Source: JABFRZ01 sp036376275 (GTDB lineage Bacteria; Planctomycetota; UBA1135; GCA-002686595). Taken from it: DNA of 33,793 bases. Each line of letters starts with the position of its first letter. Position 1 is the first letter of the stretch. Position numbers and translations under genes: made by a program. The notes beneath the pieces were generated by a model. That model made no database searches. It was not told the DNA's origin and saw only the letters and a list, made by a program, of their open reading frames with translations. Of this stretch, positions 23,823 to 32,421 are shown piece after piece. The stretch is taken from the NCBI GenBank assembly GCA_036376275.1, contig DASVAP010000004.1, positions 1 through 33,793 of the forward strand, read 5' to 3'.

Positions 23823-24977
23823 TCAGACGTAGTCGAGCCCGCCGAAGTCCCGCCCGAGGATCTCGGCCGCGTCCAGGCCGAAGACGTGCTCGATCGCCGG
23901 CGCGTAGAAGGCCCGGAAGTCGGTGGTGAAGGCGAGGTCGCCGTCCACGAGCCGCGCCAGGTCCGGGGGCGCGCCGTGCAACCCGCCGCGCACGCTCGAG
24001 CCCAGGGCGAAGGCCAGCCCCGCCGCGCCGTGGTCGGTGCCGCCCGAGTCGTTCTCGGCCACGCGCCGGCCGAACTCGGAGTAGCCGAGCACCAGCGTCG
24101 CGCGACCCGCCTCGCTGCGCGCGAGGTCGGCGGCGAAGGCCGTGAGCGCCCGGTCGAGCTCCTCCATCAGCCGGTCGTGGCGCCCGCGCTGGTCGCGGTG
24201 CGTGTCGAAGCCGTCGAGCTCGAGCGAGACCACGCGCACGCCGAGCCCGGCGTGGATCAGGGCCGCCGCCTGGCGCAGGCGCGTCGCCAGGCCCGAGGCG
24301 GGGTAGGGCTGCGGCTCGGCGCCGTCGAGCGCCGCGCGGATCCCGCCCAGGGCGTCCTCGGTCGTGCGCATGCGCGCGCGCAGGCGCGCCACGGCCGCGC
24401 TCTCGTCGGTCGCCGCCGCGTCCTGCTCCTCCAGCGTGGCCGCGCGCAGGACGAGCGGCGTCAGGCACACCGGTGCGCGCCGCGCGGCGTGCAGCGCGAA
24501 GGGCGGGCGCGGCCCGAAGTGCACGACGGCGTGGGGGTGGGCGTCGCCGAGCCGCTCGACGCAGCGTCCGATCCAGCCCGCCGGCATCCCGCGCCCGCGC
24601 GGATCGGCGGCGTGCCAGATGTCGAGCGAGCGGAAGTGCGAGCGGTCCGGCTCGGGGTAGCCGATGCCCTCGACGAGCGCCAGGCGTCCCTCCTCGTGCA
24701 GCGCGCGCAGGCCGCGCAGGGCCGGGTGCAGCCCGACGCGCTCGTCGAGACGCAGCACCTCGTCGGCCCCGAGGCGCGTGGCCTTGCGCGCGCTCGCGTA
24801 ACCGTCGTCGGCGTAGGGCACGAGCATCGAGAGCCCGTCGTGGCCGCCGGTGAGCTGCAGGAGGACAAGGGTGCGTCCGGTGGGCTCCACCGGCCGCGCC
24901 CAGCCCGGGCACGCCGCGCTGGTACGGGTCAGGGCGGCCAGCGAGCCGAGCAGGAAGAGGCGGCGATCGGTCTGCAT
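23823..24977 (-). CDS. DUF1501 family secreted protein (alkaline-phosphatase/sulfatase-like fold)
   Basis: A 384-aa protein with a Tat-like signal (TDRRLFLLGSLAALTRTSAA; the twin Arg is followed by LFL). The DUF1501 pattern is clear: LVLLQLTGGHDGLSMLVPYADD, GLHPALRGLRAL, GIGYPEPDRSHFRSLDIWH, VVSLELDGFDTHRDQ and GYSEFGRRVAENDSGGTDHGAAGLAFALG. The family is related to the alkaline phosphatase superfamily. Asp/His residues in DGFDTH and TDHG may bind metal, but function is unknown. It starts 2 bp after the stop of the DUF1800 gene, as expected for this widely conserved pair in Planctomycetes and some Proteobacteria. Nothing in the sequence suggests the partner's substrate. Confidence 0.92.
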   Translation of the reverse strand: MQTDRRLFLLGSLAALTRTSAACPGWARPVEPTGRTLVLLQLTGGHDGLSMLVPYADDGYASARKATRLGADEVLRLDERVGLHPALRGLRALHEEGRLALVEGIGYPEPDRSHFRSLDIWHAADPRGRGMPAGWIGRCVERLGDAHPHAVVHFGPRPPFALHAARRAPVCLTPLVLRAATLEEQDAAATDESAAVARLRARMRTTEDALGGIRAALDGAEPQPYPASGLATRLRQAAALIHAGLGVRVVSLELDGFDTHRDQRGRHDRLMEELDRALTAFAADLARSEAGRATLVLGYSEFGRRVAENDSGGTDHGAAGLAFALGSSVRGGLHGAPPDLARLVDGDLAFTTDFRAFYAPAIEHVFGLDAAEILGRDFGGLDYV

Positions 24978-24979
24978 GT

Positions 24980-26656
24980 TCAGTCGAGCTGCGCCTCGGG
25001 GCTGGCCAGGATCTCGTGCGCGAGCGCGCGCAGGAACGGCTCGGCCTCCTCGGGCACCTCGCTCCAGGGCGTCGCGCCCAGCTCGAGGCGCGCACGCTCG
25101 CCCTCGAGCCGCAGGGCGACGCGCGCGACCAGCGCCGCGGGCGCCGGGATCGCCAGGCACTCCTCGACCAGGGCCTGCGCCAGGTCCGCGTCCTGCTCGG
25201 CCCCGGCGTGGCCCAGGCGCTGCACGAGGTTCAGGCGCGGGAAGTGCTCGGCGCGCGCGAGCTCGCGCAGCTCCTCCGGCAGCTTCTCGCGGCGCTTGCG
25301 GGCCAGCTTGGCGCGCTTCGCGCGGGCCTCGTCGTCCATCGCGGGCGGCTCGCCTTCCATCGCGGACGCCTCGCCGTCCATCGCGGGCGGCTCCTCGGCC
25401 GCGGCGGCCGCGCGCTCCTCCTGCAGCGCTCCGACCAGCTCCTTCCCGCTCACGACGCCCAGGAAGAGCCCGGCGAGCTGGCCGCGCACGAGCAGGCTCG
25501 TGCCGGCCGCCCAGGCCTCGCCGCCCTCCCAGCCGCGCACGCTCGGGGGATAGAAGAGGCGCTGGCCGAGCAGCGAGGCGCCCAGCACGACCAGCCCGGG
25601 ATCGGGTGCGACGCCCAGGCGCCGCGCGCTGCCCACGAGGTAGTCGAGCGGGCTCGAGACGCGCGCCGCCAGGACCTCGTCGGCGTAGAACTCCGGATCG
25701 AGGAACAGGCGCCGCAGGAAGCCGTCGATGCGGTAGCCGGAGTCGCGCAGCTCGCTGGCGTAGGACGCGAGGCGCTCGGGGGCCGGCTCGCGGCCCTCGA
25801 AGTAGGCCAGCAGCGCACCCGCGACGTGCCGCGCGCAGGCCGCCTGCTTCAGCAGGACCTCGACCACCTCGGCCCCGCCCAGGCGCCCGCTCTTGCCCAG
25901 CACGCTCTTCTTGCCCTTGTCGTGCCGGCCCTCCTCGAAGCGGAAGCGCCCGTTGCGCTGGCTCCAGCCGGTGAAGGCGCGCGCGACCTCGCGCACGTCC
26001 TCCTCCGTGTAGTTCCCGAGCCCCAGCGTGTAGAGCTCCAGCAGCTCGCGCGCGAAGTTCTCGTTCGGGTGGCCCTTCTTGCTCGACGTGTTGTCGAGGT
26101 AGACCAGCATGGCCGGGTCGCGCGCCACGCCGTGCAGCAGCTCGCGGAAGCTCGCCAGCGCGTGCCGGCGGAACATCTGGTTCTGCTGGATCATCTCGTA
26201 GGAGCTCTTCACGGCCTCCATCGAGCTCGTGAAGTGTCCGTGCCAGAACAGCACCATGCGCTCGCGCAGCGGGTTCGCGCCGGCCAGCATGCGCGCCACC
26301 CACCACTCGAGGAAGTCGTCCACCTGCGCGCGGTCGCCCTCGCGCAGCTCGCGCATGCGCATCTCGCGCTCCTCCTCCGGCAGCGAGCGCACGTACTTGC
26401 CGAGGTCCCCGTCGGCGCGCTTGCGCGCGTAGAAGGGCTCCTCGACCCACGGATCGACGGTGAGCAGCTCCTCCACCGCCGCCTCGGGCCCCAGCGCGAC
26501 CAGGCGCGCCACCGCCGCCGAGTTCCCCCCGAAGCCGGCCCGGTTCAGCAGGTGCTCGGCCCGCTGCGCGTCCCAGGCCAGCGGAGCCGGCTGCGCCTCC
26601 TGGGCCTGCACCGGTGCGGTCAGGAGGAGGAGGAGACAGCGCATCACGGCTTGCAT
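24980..26656 (-). CDS. DUF1800 family secreted protein
   Basis: A 558-aa protein. The signal peptide is QAVMRCLLLLLTAPVQAQ; ATG 26656 is preferred because it gives the complete signal, while ATG 26644 would still leave a hydrophobic core. DUF1800 motifs are HLLNRAGFGG near the N-terminus, RERMVLFWHGHFTSS, MFRRHALASFRELLHGVARDPAMLVYLDN, NENFARELLELYTLG, the strongest one, VREVARAFTGWS and YPPSVRGWEGGEAW. An acidic/Ala insert near residue 420-455 (about 8 Glu and three MDGE-like repeats) interrupts the domain. It forms the first gene of a two-gene unit with DUF1501; function is unknown. Confidence 0.92.
   Translation of the reverse strand: MQAVMRCLLLLLTAPVQAQEAQPAPLAWDAQRAEHLLNRAGFGGNSAAVARLVALGPEAAVEELLTVDPWVEEPFYARKRADGDLGKYVRSLPEEEREMRMRELREGDRAQVDDFLEWWVARMLAGANPLRERMVLFWHGHFTSSMEAVKSSYEMIQQNQMFRRHALASFRELLHGVARDPAMLVYLDNTSSKKGHPNENFARELLELYTLGLGNYTEEDVREVARAFTGWSQRNGRFRFEEGRHDKGKKSVLGKSGRLGGAEVVEVLLKQAACARHVAGALLAYFEGREPAPERLASYASELRDSGYRIDGFLRRLFLDPEFYADEVLAARVSSPLDYLVGSARRLGVAPDPGLVVLGASLLGQRLFYPPSVRGWEGGEAWAAGTSLLVRGQLAGLFLGVVSGKELVGALQEERAAAAAEEPPAMDGEASAMEGEPPAMDDEARAKRAKLARKRREKLPEELRELARAEHFPRLNLVQRLGHAGAEQDADLAQALVEECLAIPAPAALVARVALRLEGERARLELGATPWSEVPEEAEPFLRALAHEILASPEAQLD
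25335..25397 (-). repeat. Three 21-bp tandem repeats within the DUF1800 gene
   Basis: Three units of 21 bp begin at 25335, 25356 and 25377. Each starts TCCATCGCGG and encodes a 7-residue unit like PPAMDGE on the minus strand. The third unit differs in its last bases. They form the acidic insert of the DUF1800 protein. Confidence 0.85.
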
Positions 26657-26767
26657 GGGCGTCGATCCAACCGGACCCGCGCGGCCGGGTTCCGCGCAGC
26701 CCCGGGCTCGCAGGCTACCATCCCGCCCCTTCGGCATTCCCGCAAGCCTGCATGAGCCCTCCCCGCG

Positions 26768-26796
26768 TTGACGCCTCCAGCGCAGGCACCTACGCT
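26768..26796 (+). promoter_or_regulatory. Strong sigma-70-type promoter of the DUF433/DUF5615 pair
   Basis: TTGACG (26768-26773) is separated by exactly 17 bp from TACGCT (26791-26796). The -35 matches five of six consensus bases and the -10 keeps the key first, second and last positions. The ATG of the DUF433 gene is 6 bp further on, so the transcript should be leaderless or nearly so. This is the best promoter in the window. Confidence 0.6.
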
Positions 26797-26802
26797 CTCT
26801 CC

Positions 26803-27030
26803 ATGGACTTCACGGACCGCATCTCGATCGATCCTGCGGTGCGTTTCGGCAAGCCCTGCGTGCGCGGAACGCGCATCACCGTGGGCGACGTGCTCGGGTA
26901 CCTCGCGAGCGGCATGACCGAGGTCGAGGTCCTGGCGGACTTCCCCAGCCTGGCCCACGAGGACGTCCTGGCGTGCCTGGCCTTCGCGGCCGAGCGCGAG
27001 CGACGTCTGATGCCGCCGCCCGCGGCCTGA
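26803..27030 (+). CDS. DUF433 antitoxin-like protein
   Basis: A 75-aa protein, too small to stand out by length alone. It begins MDFTDRISIDPAVRFGKPCVRGTRITVGDVL and continues with YLASGMTEVEVLADFPSLAHEDVLACLAFAAER. This is the standard DUF433 pattern (GKPxIxGTRI, then a helix-turn-helix with LxxGxSxEEILxDFP). DUF433 proteins are predicted VapB-like antitoxins with DNA-binding ability, paired with DUF5615 proteins. The ATG at 26803 follows CTCC; the strong promoter upstream supports this start over the longer open frame that extends to 26614. The DUF5615 gene follows 10 bp downstream. Confidence 0.9.
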   Translation: MDFTDRISIDPAVRFGKPCVRGTRITVGDVLGYLASGMTEVEVLADFPSLAHEDVLACLAFAAERERRLMPPPAA

Positions 27031-27040
27031 GCTCGGCCCG

Positions 27041-27379
27041 GTGACGGTCCGACTCCTCTTCGACGAGAACCTCGCCGGCCGGCTGGTACGAGAGCTGGCC
27101 GACGTCTATCCGGGATCGACCCACGTGGAGGTCGTCCTCGGCAGGGCCGTTGCGGACGAGGCGATCTGGGACCACGCTCGTCGCGAGGGCCTTCTCATCG
27201 TCACGAAGGACGAGGACTTCTTGCGCCTGAGCCTGCTGCGCGGCGCGCCTCCCAAGGTGGTCTGGATCCAGCGCGGGAGCAGCTCCACCAGCGATGTGGC
27301 GGCACTTCTGCGGGGAGGACGGGAGTGGATCGAGCGCTTCGCACGACACCCGGAAGCGACCTTCCTGGTCCTCGCTTGA
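27041..27379 (+). CDS. DUF5615 PIN-like toxin
   Basis: A 112-aa protein starting at GTG. RLLFDENLAGRL carries the N-terminal acidic residues, and LLIVTKDEDFLRLSLL is the second signature, both typical of the PIN-like Mut7-C/DUF5615 fold, whose members are predicted ribonuclease toxins of VapC type. The four acidic residues suggest an intact active site. It is the second gene of the pair with DUF433. Its TGA stop overlaps the TTG start of the UbiD gene (shared TTGA). Toxin action was not tested in sequence terms beyond motif presence. Confidence 0.88.
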   Translation: MTVRLLFDENLAGRLVRELADVYPGSTHVEVVLGRAVADEAIWDHARREGLLIVTKDEDFLRLSLLRGAPPKVVWIQRGSSSTSDVAALLRGGREWIERFARHPEATFLVLA

Positions 27380-29184
27380 CGCCTCCCCGCGACCTCGGCG
27401 CGTTCCTGCGGCTCCTCGCGAGCGCGGGGGAGCTGGTGGAGGTCGCCTGCGAGGTCGATCCCGACCTCGAGCTGGCCGAGGTGCACCGGCGCGTGATCGC
27501 GGCGGGCGGGCCCGCGCTGCTGTTCCGGCGCGTGAAGGGCTGCGACTTCCCGGTGGTCACGAACCTGTTCGGGACCGAGACGCGCGTCGAGCGGGCCTTC
27601 GGGCGCGAGCCGGAGCGGTTGCTGGCCGAGATCGCGCGGCTGCCGCACGAGCTCGTGCCGCCGACGCCGGGCAAGCTGTGGGCGAAGCGCGGGCTCTTCC
27701 TGCGCCTGGCGAGGGTCGGGGCGAAGGAGCGCGGCGGCGGGCCGGTGAGCGCGGTGGTCGAGGGCCCGCGCCTCACGCGCCTCCCGGCCATCAAGACCTG
27801 GGCGCGCGACGGCGGGCGCTTCTTCACGCTGCCGCTGGTCGCGACGCGCCACCCGGAGACACAGGTGCCGAACCTCGGCATGTACCGCATCCAGGTCTAC
27901 GACGACGCGACCACCGGCCTGCACATGCAGATCGGGAAGGGCGGCGGCTTCCACCTGGCGGCCGCCGAGCGCCTCGGGCGTCCCCTCCCGGTCGTGATCC
28001 ACCTGGGCGGTCCGCCGGCCCTGATCCTGGCGGCGATCGCGCCGCTGCCGGAGAACGTGCCCGAGGGCCTGGTGGCGAGCCTGGCGCTGGGCGAGCGCCT
28101 GCGCCTCGCGCGGAGCCCGCACACCGAGCTGCCGCTCTTCGCCGACGCCGAGGTCGCGCTGGTGGGCGAGGCGCGGCCGGGCGAGCGCCGCCCCGAGGGG
28201 CCCTTCGGCGACCACTACGGCTACTACTCCGAGACGCACGACTACCCGGTCTTCCACTGCACCGCCGTGCATCGCCGGCGCGCGCCGGTGATCCCGGCCA
28301 CGGTCGTCGGCAAGCCGCGCCAGGAGGACTTCTTCCTCGGCGACTACCTGCAGGGCCTGCTGAAGCCGCTCTTCCCGCTCGCCATGCCGCAGGTGCGGGA
28401 TCTGTGGAGCTACGGCGAGACCGGCTACCACTCGCTGGCCGCCGCCGTCGTGCACGAGCGCTACCGGCGCGAGGCGATGGGCGCCGCCTTCCGCATCCTG
28501 GGCGAGGGGCAGCTCTCGCTGACGAAGTTCCTGCTGGCGGTCGACCGCCCCATGGACCTCTGCGACTTCCGCACGGTCCTGACGCACGTGCTCGAGCGCG
28601 CCGACTTCCGCACGGACCTCTACCTCTTCGCCAACCTCTCGATGGACTCGCTCGACTACGCGGGGCCACGCATCAACGAGGGCGGCAAGGGCGTCCTGCT
28701 CGGCCTCGGCGAGCCCGTCCGCAAGCTCCCGCGCGAGTTCCAGGGCGCGCCGCGGCCGCCGGTGCGCGCCGTGCGCACCTTCTCGCCCGGGTGCCTGGTG
28801 GTCGAGGGTCCACCCTACCGCGAGGAGGCCGAGGAGCGCCGCACCGCGCGCACCCTCGCCGCCGACCCCGCCTTCGACGACTGGCCGCTGCTGGTCCTCA
28901 CCGACGAGGCCGAGCGCGCCGCGCGCAGCCCGTTCAACTTCCTGTGGACCACCTTCACGCGCTTCGACCCCGGCCGCGACCTCCACGCGCGCGCCGTCGA
29001 GCTCGTCCACGCGCACCCGAGCTTCACGCCGCCGATCCTGATCGACGCGCGCCGCAAGCCCGGCTACCCCGAGGAGCTCTTCTGCGACCCGGACACCGCG
29101 CGCACCGTCGAGCGGCGCTGGAAGGAGTACTTCCCGGCCGGGAAGGTCGCGATGGGCTCGTCGGACCGGGCGCACCTCGACTGA
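27376..29184 (+). CDS. UbiD-family decarboxylase (prenylated-FMN dependent)
   Basis: A 602-aa enzyme. The start is most likely TTG 27376 (LTPPRDLGAFLRLLASAGEL), where the family N-terminus begins and where the start overlaps the upstream stop; the frame's ATG at 27325 lies inside the toxin gene. UbiD hallmarks include LFRRVKGCDFPVVTNLFGTE, GMYRIQVYDDATTGLHMQIGKGGGFHL (prFMN/Mn region), VVIHLGGPPALILAAIAPLPENVPE, GPFGDHYGYYSE, HCTAVHRRRAPVIPATVVGKPRQED. UbiD enzymes need UbiX-made prenyl-FMN, and no ubiX is present here. A length of about 600 aa is closer to the menaquinone-pathway group (SCO4490-like) than to E. coli UbiD (497 aa), so a role in menaquinone synthesis is possible. Aromatic acid decarboxylation is the alternative. 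Confidence 0.85.
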   Translation: MTPPRDLGAFLRLLASAGELVEVACEVDPDLELAEVHRRVIAAGGPALLFRRVKGCDFPVVTNLFGTETRVERAFGREPERLLAEIARLPHELVPPTPGKLWAKRGLFLRLARVGAKERGGGPVSAVVEGPRLTRLPAIKTWARDGGRFFTLPLVATRHPETQVPNLGMYRIQVYDDATTGLHMQIGKGGGFHLAAAERLGRPLPVVIHLGGPPALILAAIAPLPENVPEGLVASLALGERLRLARSPHTELPLFADAEVALVGEARPGERRPEGPFGDHYGYYSETHDYPVFHCTAVHRRRAPVIPATVVGKPRQEDFFLGDYLQGLLKPLFPLAMPQVRDLWSYGETGYHSLAAAVVHERYRREAMGAAFRILGEGQLSLTKFLLAVDRPMDLCDFRTVLTHVLERADFRTDLYLFANLSMDSLDYAGPRINEGGKGVLLGLGEPVRKLPREFQGAPRPPVRAVRTFSPGCLVVEGPPYREEAEERRTARTLAADPAFDDWPLLVLTDEAERAARSPFNFLWTTFTRFDPGRDLHARAVELVHAHPSFTPPILIDARRKPGYPEELFCDPDTARTVERRWKEYFPAGKVAMGSSDRAHLD

Positions 29185-29211
29185 GCCGGCGAGAGCGCGT
29201 CCCTCGCTCCC

Positions 29212-32200
29212 CTACGGCAGCGTCACGGTCCGCGTCTCCCCCGCCGCGAGCTCGAGCTCCGCGAGGAACTCGCCGGGCCCGAATCCCCCCGACCGCCGGC
29301 GCAGGGTCGCGCGGCCCGCGGGGACGGAGAGCGGTCCGAAGCGCCCGTCCTCGCCGGACGTCCAGGTGGCGTGGACGCGCACATCGAGGCCCTCGACGTC
29401 GCAGCTCACGCCCCGCGCGAAGGGCTCCGTGGCCTCCGGCTTCGGAGCGATCCTCCCCTCGAGGCGTGCCATCGGCAGGTCGGCGGACCACTCGTTGTGG
29501 CCAGGCACGATCACGGGCTTCGCCGTCACGAGGAGCTGCGCACCGCCGCGCGCGAGGTGCACCTGGAGCGTCGTCGCGAGTCCCGGCTCGAGCACCAGCT
29601 CGAAGCGTCCGTCGGGGTCGAGCGTGGTCTCGTGGCTCGTGATGCTCCCGTGCCGGGTCGAGGTCCGCACGATGACCAGGCCCGCGCCTGCCGGGGCTCC
29701 GTCCAGGGTGAGACGCCCCGCGAGGCGGGCGCTGGCCCGCCGGCCCGAGCGATGCTCGTAGGCGACCGTGCGTCCCGCGACGACCTCGACGTCGGGCACG
29801 GGCTCGCGCTCGGTCGCCATGCGGCCGCCCCCGAGGTAGTGGCGCTTCCCGGGCTCGAAGGCGCGCACCTGCCAGCCGCCCGGGTGCAGGCTCGCCAGCT
29901 CGAAGGTGCCGTCGGCCGCCACCGCGGCGCTCGCCTCCTCGGCCAGGCCGTCGCTCGCCCACATCGTCCAGCCGGCCGGCGAGACTCCGTCCTCCAGCAC
30001 GAGTCGCCCGGCGATCGCGCCGCCGCGCGGCAGCCGCAGCTCGAGCTCGGGCTGCTCGTCCGGCGCGAAGACGTGCGGGCCGCTGGTGATCGTCGCCTCG
30101 CCCGCGAGCACGGCGTGCAGGTGCCAGGAGGAGTCCGGCTTCGCCTCGCGCAGGGTGACTGCAGCGGTCTCGACGTAGCCGAGGCCATCGAGCGCTTCCT
30201 CTTCCCGTCCCTCCTCCTCGCCGTCCATCCCGGGAAGCGGCAGCCGGAAGCGACCCTCTCCATCGGCCGTCACCTGGACCACCGGATCGACGCGCAGCGT
30301 GTAGACGAAGGCTTCGCCGTCTCCACCCCAGCCCTGGTGCGTCAGGTGGCGCATCGGAGCACCCGTCGGCGTTCCCTGCGCGCGAGTCCCGCCCTCGACA
30401 CCGCGATGCAGGCTGACGCGCGCGCCCGCGGCGGGGCGTCCGTCCGCGCGGAGGACGCGGCCTGGCAGGGCCGGCGCAGCCTCGAGCGTCACGCGCACCG
30501 GCTCCGGAGCCCTGGCGGGGTCGAGGGGACCGATGACCCGGGAGCGATACCCGGGCGCCTCGACCCTCAGGCGCAGCGGACCATCGAGCCGTCGGATGCG
30601 CGCATGGCCGTGCGCGTCCAGCGGCGATTCGGCCCGCAGCCGCGGGTTCTCGAGCAAACCCGGGCGAGGGGCCGCGAAGACGCGCCCGTCGCGCACCGGG
30701 TGGCCGGAGCCGTCCACGACGACGACCTGCAGCCAGGCCGAGGACTGGAACTCGATCACCAGGCCGTGCGTGCCGGGCTCGACGCCCTGCACGAGCTCGT
30801 CGTCCCACTCCCAGGAAGGCGCCCGGGCGCGGATGTCCACCGCCGCCCAGCCCTGGGGCACGAAGTGGAACTCGCCGCCGGCGTCCGTGCGCGCGTCGTA
30901 CCAGCCGCTGTCCCCGCCCGACTCGGAGAACGTCAGCTCCAGACCGCCGAGCGGGCGACCCTCGGGATCGAGGACCCTGCCCGAGAGGACCGCCTCGGGA
31001 AGCTCGCGGGCGACGAGCTCGATCCCGCCGACCTCTGCGCCCTGGCGCACACCGATCGGCGCACTGAAGGCCCACAGGCTTCTCGTGGTGCGAGCCCAGG
31101 CGCGCCCGTGCCCGGCGGGGACGCCCGCGAGGTGGAACTCGCCGCCGGGACCGCTGGTCGTTCGCAGGGCGGGGGCGTGGCCGCCCCAGGGCTGTGGATC
31201 GAGGTCCGGCGGGCCACGGTAGGGTGCCGAGTCGGCGAACGAGTCGTCCTCGAAGGGCACGCCGTAGACGACGAGCGCGCCCTCGACGCCGAGGCCGTGC
31301 TCGTCCACGACACGGCCGTGGACGGCGCCGCCCGGGGCGAGCGCCACGTCGCCGAGCTCGAGCACGGGGTTGCCCTCCGGCAGGAACCGATTCAGGGAGG
31401 TGGTTCGCCAGCCGGGGGCGCCCAGCTCGACCCGGACACTCCGCTCCGGATCGAGCGCCGCCAGGCGCTCGAGCTCGACGGGCGCGAGCGTGAGCGCGAC
31501 GCGACCGAGGCCGTCGCCCGTCGCGGAGGCCGCGGGAAGGTGCGCGAGGCGCAGCCACGCGTCCCGCAGCGGCTGCCCGCGCTCGTCGACGACCCGCGCC
31601 CGGACCTGGGCCGCTGCGGGCACGGGCTCGGACGACGCGGCGGGCACGCTGGCGGGAGCGAGGGCCTCGCGGCGTCCGGACTGCGCCGCCGCCGCGAGCG
31701 CCGGCTCCCCGCCCGGGCCCTCACCGGACGGCGCCTCGAGCCTCGCCGCCGGCGCGAGCGGCTCGCGCGCGGGCTCGGAGGCGATCGCGCGCCAGAGGAA
31801 GAGCAACCCCGCGAGGGCGACGAGCGAGCCGAGGGCGAGCTTCATGCCGGTGAGGAGGAGCAGCGAGCCTCCCGCGGCCGCGCCGGGCGCGAGCGAGCCG
31901 CGCGTCCACGGCACGAGGACCGCGAGCCAGCGCTCCCGCCCGCCCTCGCGCGCGTCGAGGCGCGCGCGCAGGGTGTCGAGCCCGCGCTTGAGCCGCGCGC
32001 GCACCGTCGCCGCGGGGATGCCCGCGCGGCGCGCGATCTCGGCCGCGTCGAGGTCGTCGTGGTAGCGCAGGACGAGCGTGGTCCGGTAGGGCTCCTCGAG
32101 CTGCTCGATCGCCTCGGCCAGCAGGTGGGCGAGCTCGCTGCGCGCGGCGATCTCGGCCGCCGAGGGCAGGGCCTCCCCGCGCGCGGCGACGCGCTCGCGC

Positions 32201-32421
32201 AGGTCGCGCCGGCCCTCGGAGCGCCGCCAGCGGCTCGCCAGCGAGCGCACGATCGCCGCCAGGTAGCCGGGGCGCGCCGCCTCGCCCCCGCGGCGGAGCC
32301 AGGCCTCCTGCACGACGTCATCGGCGGCCGCGGGGTCGCCCAGGAGGCCGCGCGCCAGGCGCGCCATCCAGCCGGAGTGCCGCGCGACGTCGTCGGCCAG
32401 GGAGCGCGGAGGGAGGGACAT
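29212..32421 (-). CDS. ECF-type sigma-70 factor fused to membrane segment and carboxypeptidase-regulatory-like domains
   Basis: A 1069-aa fusion. Residues 10-75 are sigma region 2 (LARGLLGDPAAADDVVQEAWLR) and residues 100-155 are region 4 (EEPYRTTLVLRYHDDLDAAEIARRAGIPAATVRARLKRGLDTLRA). A hydrophobic helix follows at about 184-211, then Ala/Pro/Glu-rich linker and, from about residue 260 on, a string of strand-rich repeats of CarboxypepD_reg-like type (RARVVDERGQPLRDAWLRL, GRVVDEHGLGVEGALVVYG, GRVLDPEGRPLGGLELTF, PGRVLRADGRPAAGARVSL, AGRLTLDGAPAGAGLVIV). N-in/C-out topology would put sigma in the cytoplasm and the repeats outside. No separate anti-sigma factor is adjacent. Planctomycetes are known for ECF factors with C-terminal extensions. 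The start at 32421 follows AACCC. Confidence 0.85.
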   Translation of the reverse strand: MSLPPRSLADDVARHSGWMARLARGLLGDPAAADDVVQEAWLRRGGEAARPGYLAAIVRSLASRWRRSEGRRDLRERVAARGEALPSAAEIAARSELAHLLAEAIEQLEEPYRTTLVLRYHDDLDAAEIARRAGIPAATVRARLKRGLDTLRARLDAREGGRERWLAVLVPWTRGSLAPGAAAGGSLLLLTGMKLALGSLVALAGLLFLWRAIASEPAREPLAPAARLEAPSGEGPGGEPALAAAAQSGRREALAPASVPAASSEPVPAAAQVRARVVDERGQPLRDAWLRLAHLPAASATGDGLGRVALTLAPVELERLAALDPERSVRVELGAPGWRTTSLNRFLPEGNPVLELGDVALAPGGAVHGRVVDEHGLGVEGALVVYGVPFEDDSFADSAPYRGPPDLDPQPWGGHAPALRTTSGPGGEFHLAGVPAGHGRAWARTTRSLWAFSAPIGVRQGAEVGGIELVARELPEAVLSGRVLDPEGRPLGGLELTFSESGGDSGWYDARTDAGGEFHFVPQGWAAVDIRARAPSWEWDDELVQGVEPGTHGLVIEFQSSAWLQVVVVDGSGHPVRDGRVFAAPRPGLLENPRLRAESPLDAHGHARIRRLDGPLRLRVEAPGYRSRVIGPLDPARAPEPVRVTLEAAPALPGRVLRADGRPAAGARVSLHRGVEGGTRAQGTPTGAPMRHLTHQGWGGDGEAFVYTLRVDPVVQVTADGEGRFRLPLPGMDGEEEGREEEALDGLGYVETAAVTLREAKPDSSWHLHAVLAGEATITSGPHVFAPDEQPELELRLPRGGAIAGRLVLEDGVSPAGWTMWASDGLAEEASAAVAADGTFELASLHPGGWQVRAFEPGKRHYLGGGRMATEREPVPDVEVVAGRTVAYEHRSGRRASARLAGRLTLDGAPAGAGLVIVRTSTRHGSITSHETTLDPDGRFELVLEPGLATTLQVHLARGGAQLLVTAKPVIVPGHNEWSADLPMARLEGRIAPKPEATEPFARGVSCDVEGLDVRVHATWTSGEDGRFGPLSVPAGRATLRRRSGGFGPGEFLAELELAAGETRTVTLP

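Noticed and set aside
25335..25397. Tandem repeats as a CRISPR array
   Set aside because: Units are contiguous with no spacers, in frame inside a coding gene, and there are only three.
27325..27375. ATG 27325 as the start of the UbiD gene
   Set aside because: It lies inside the toxin gene and adds residues (DRALRTTPGS) without family similarity; TTG 27376 matches the family N-terminus.
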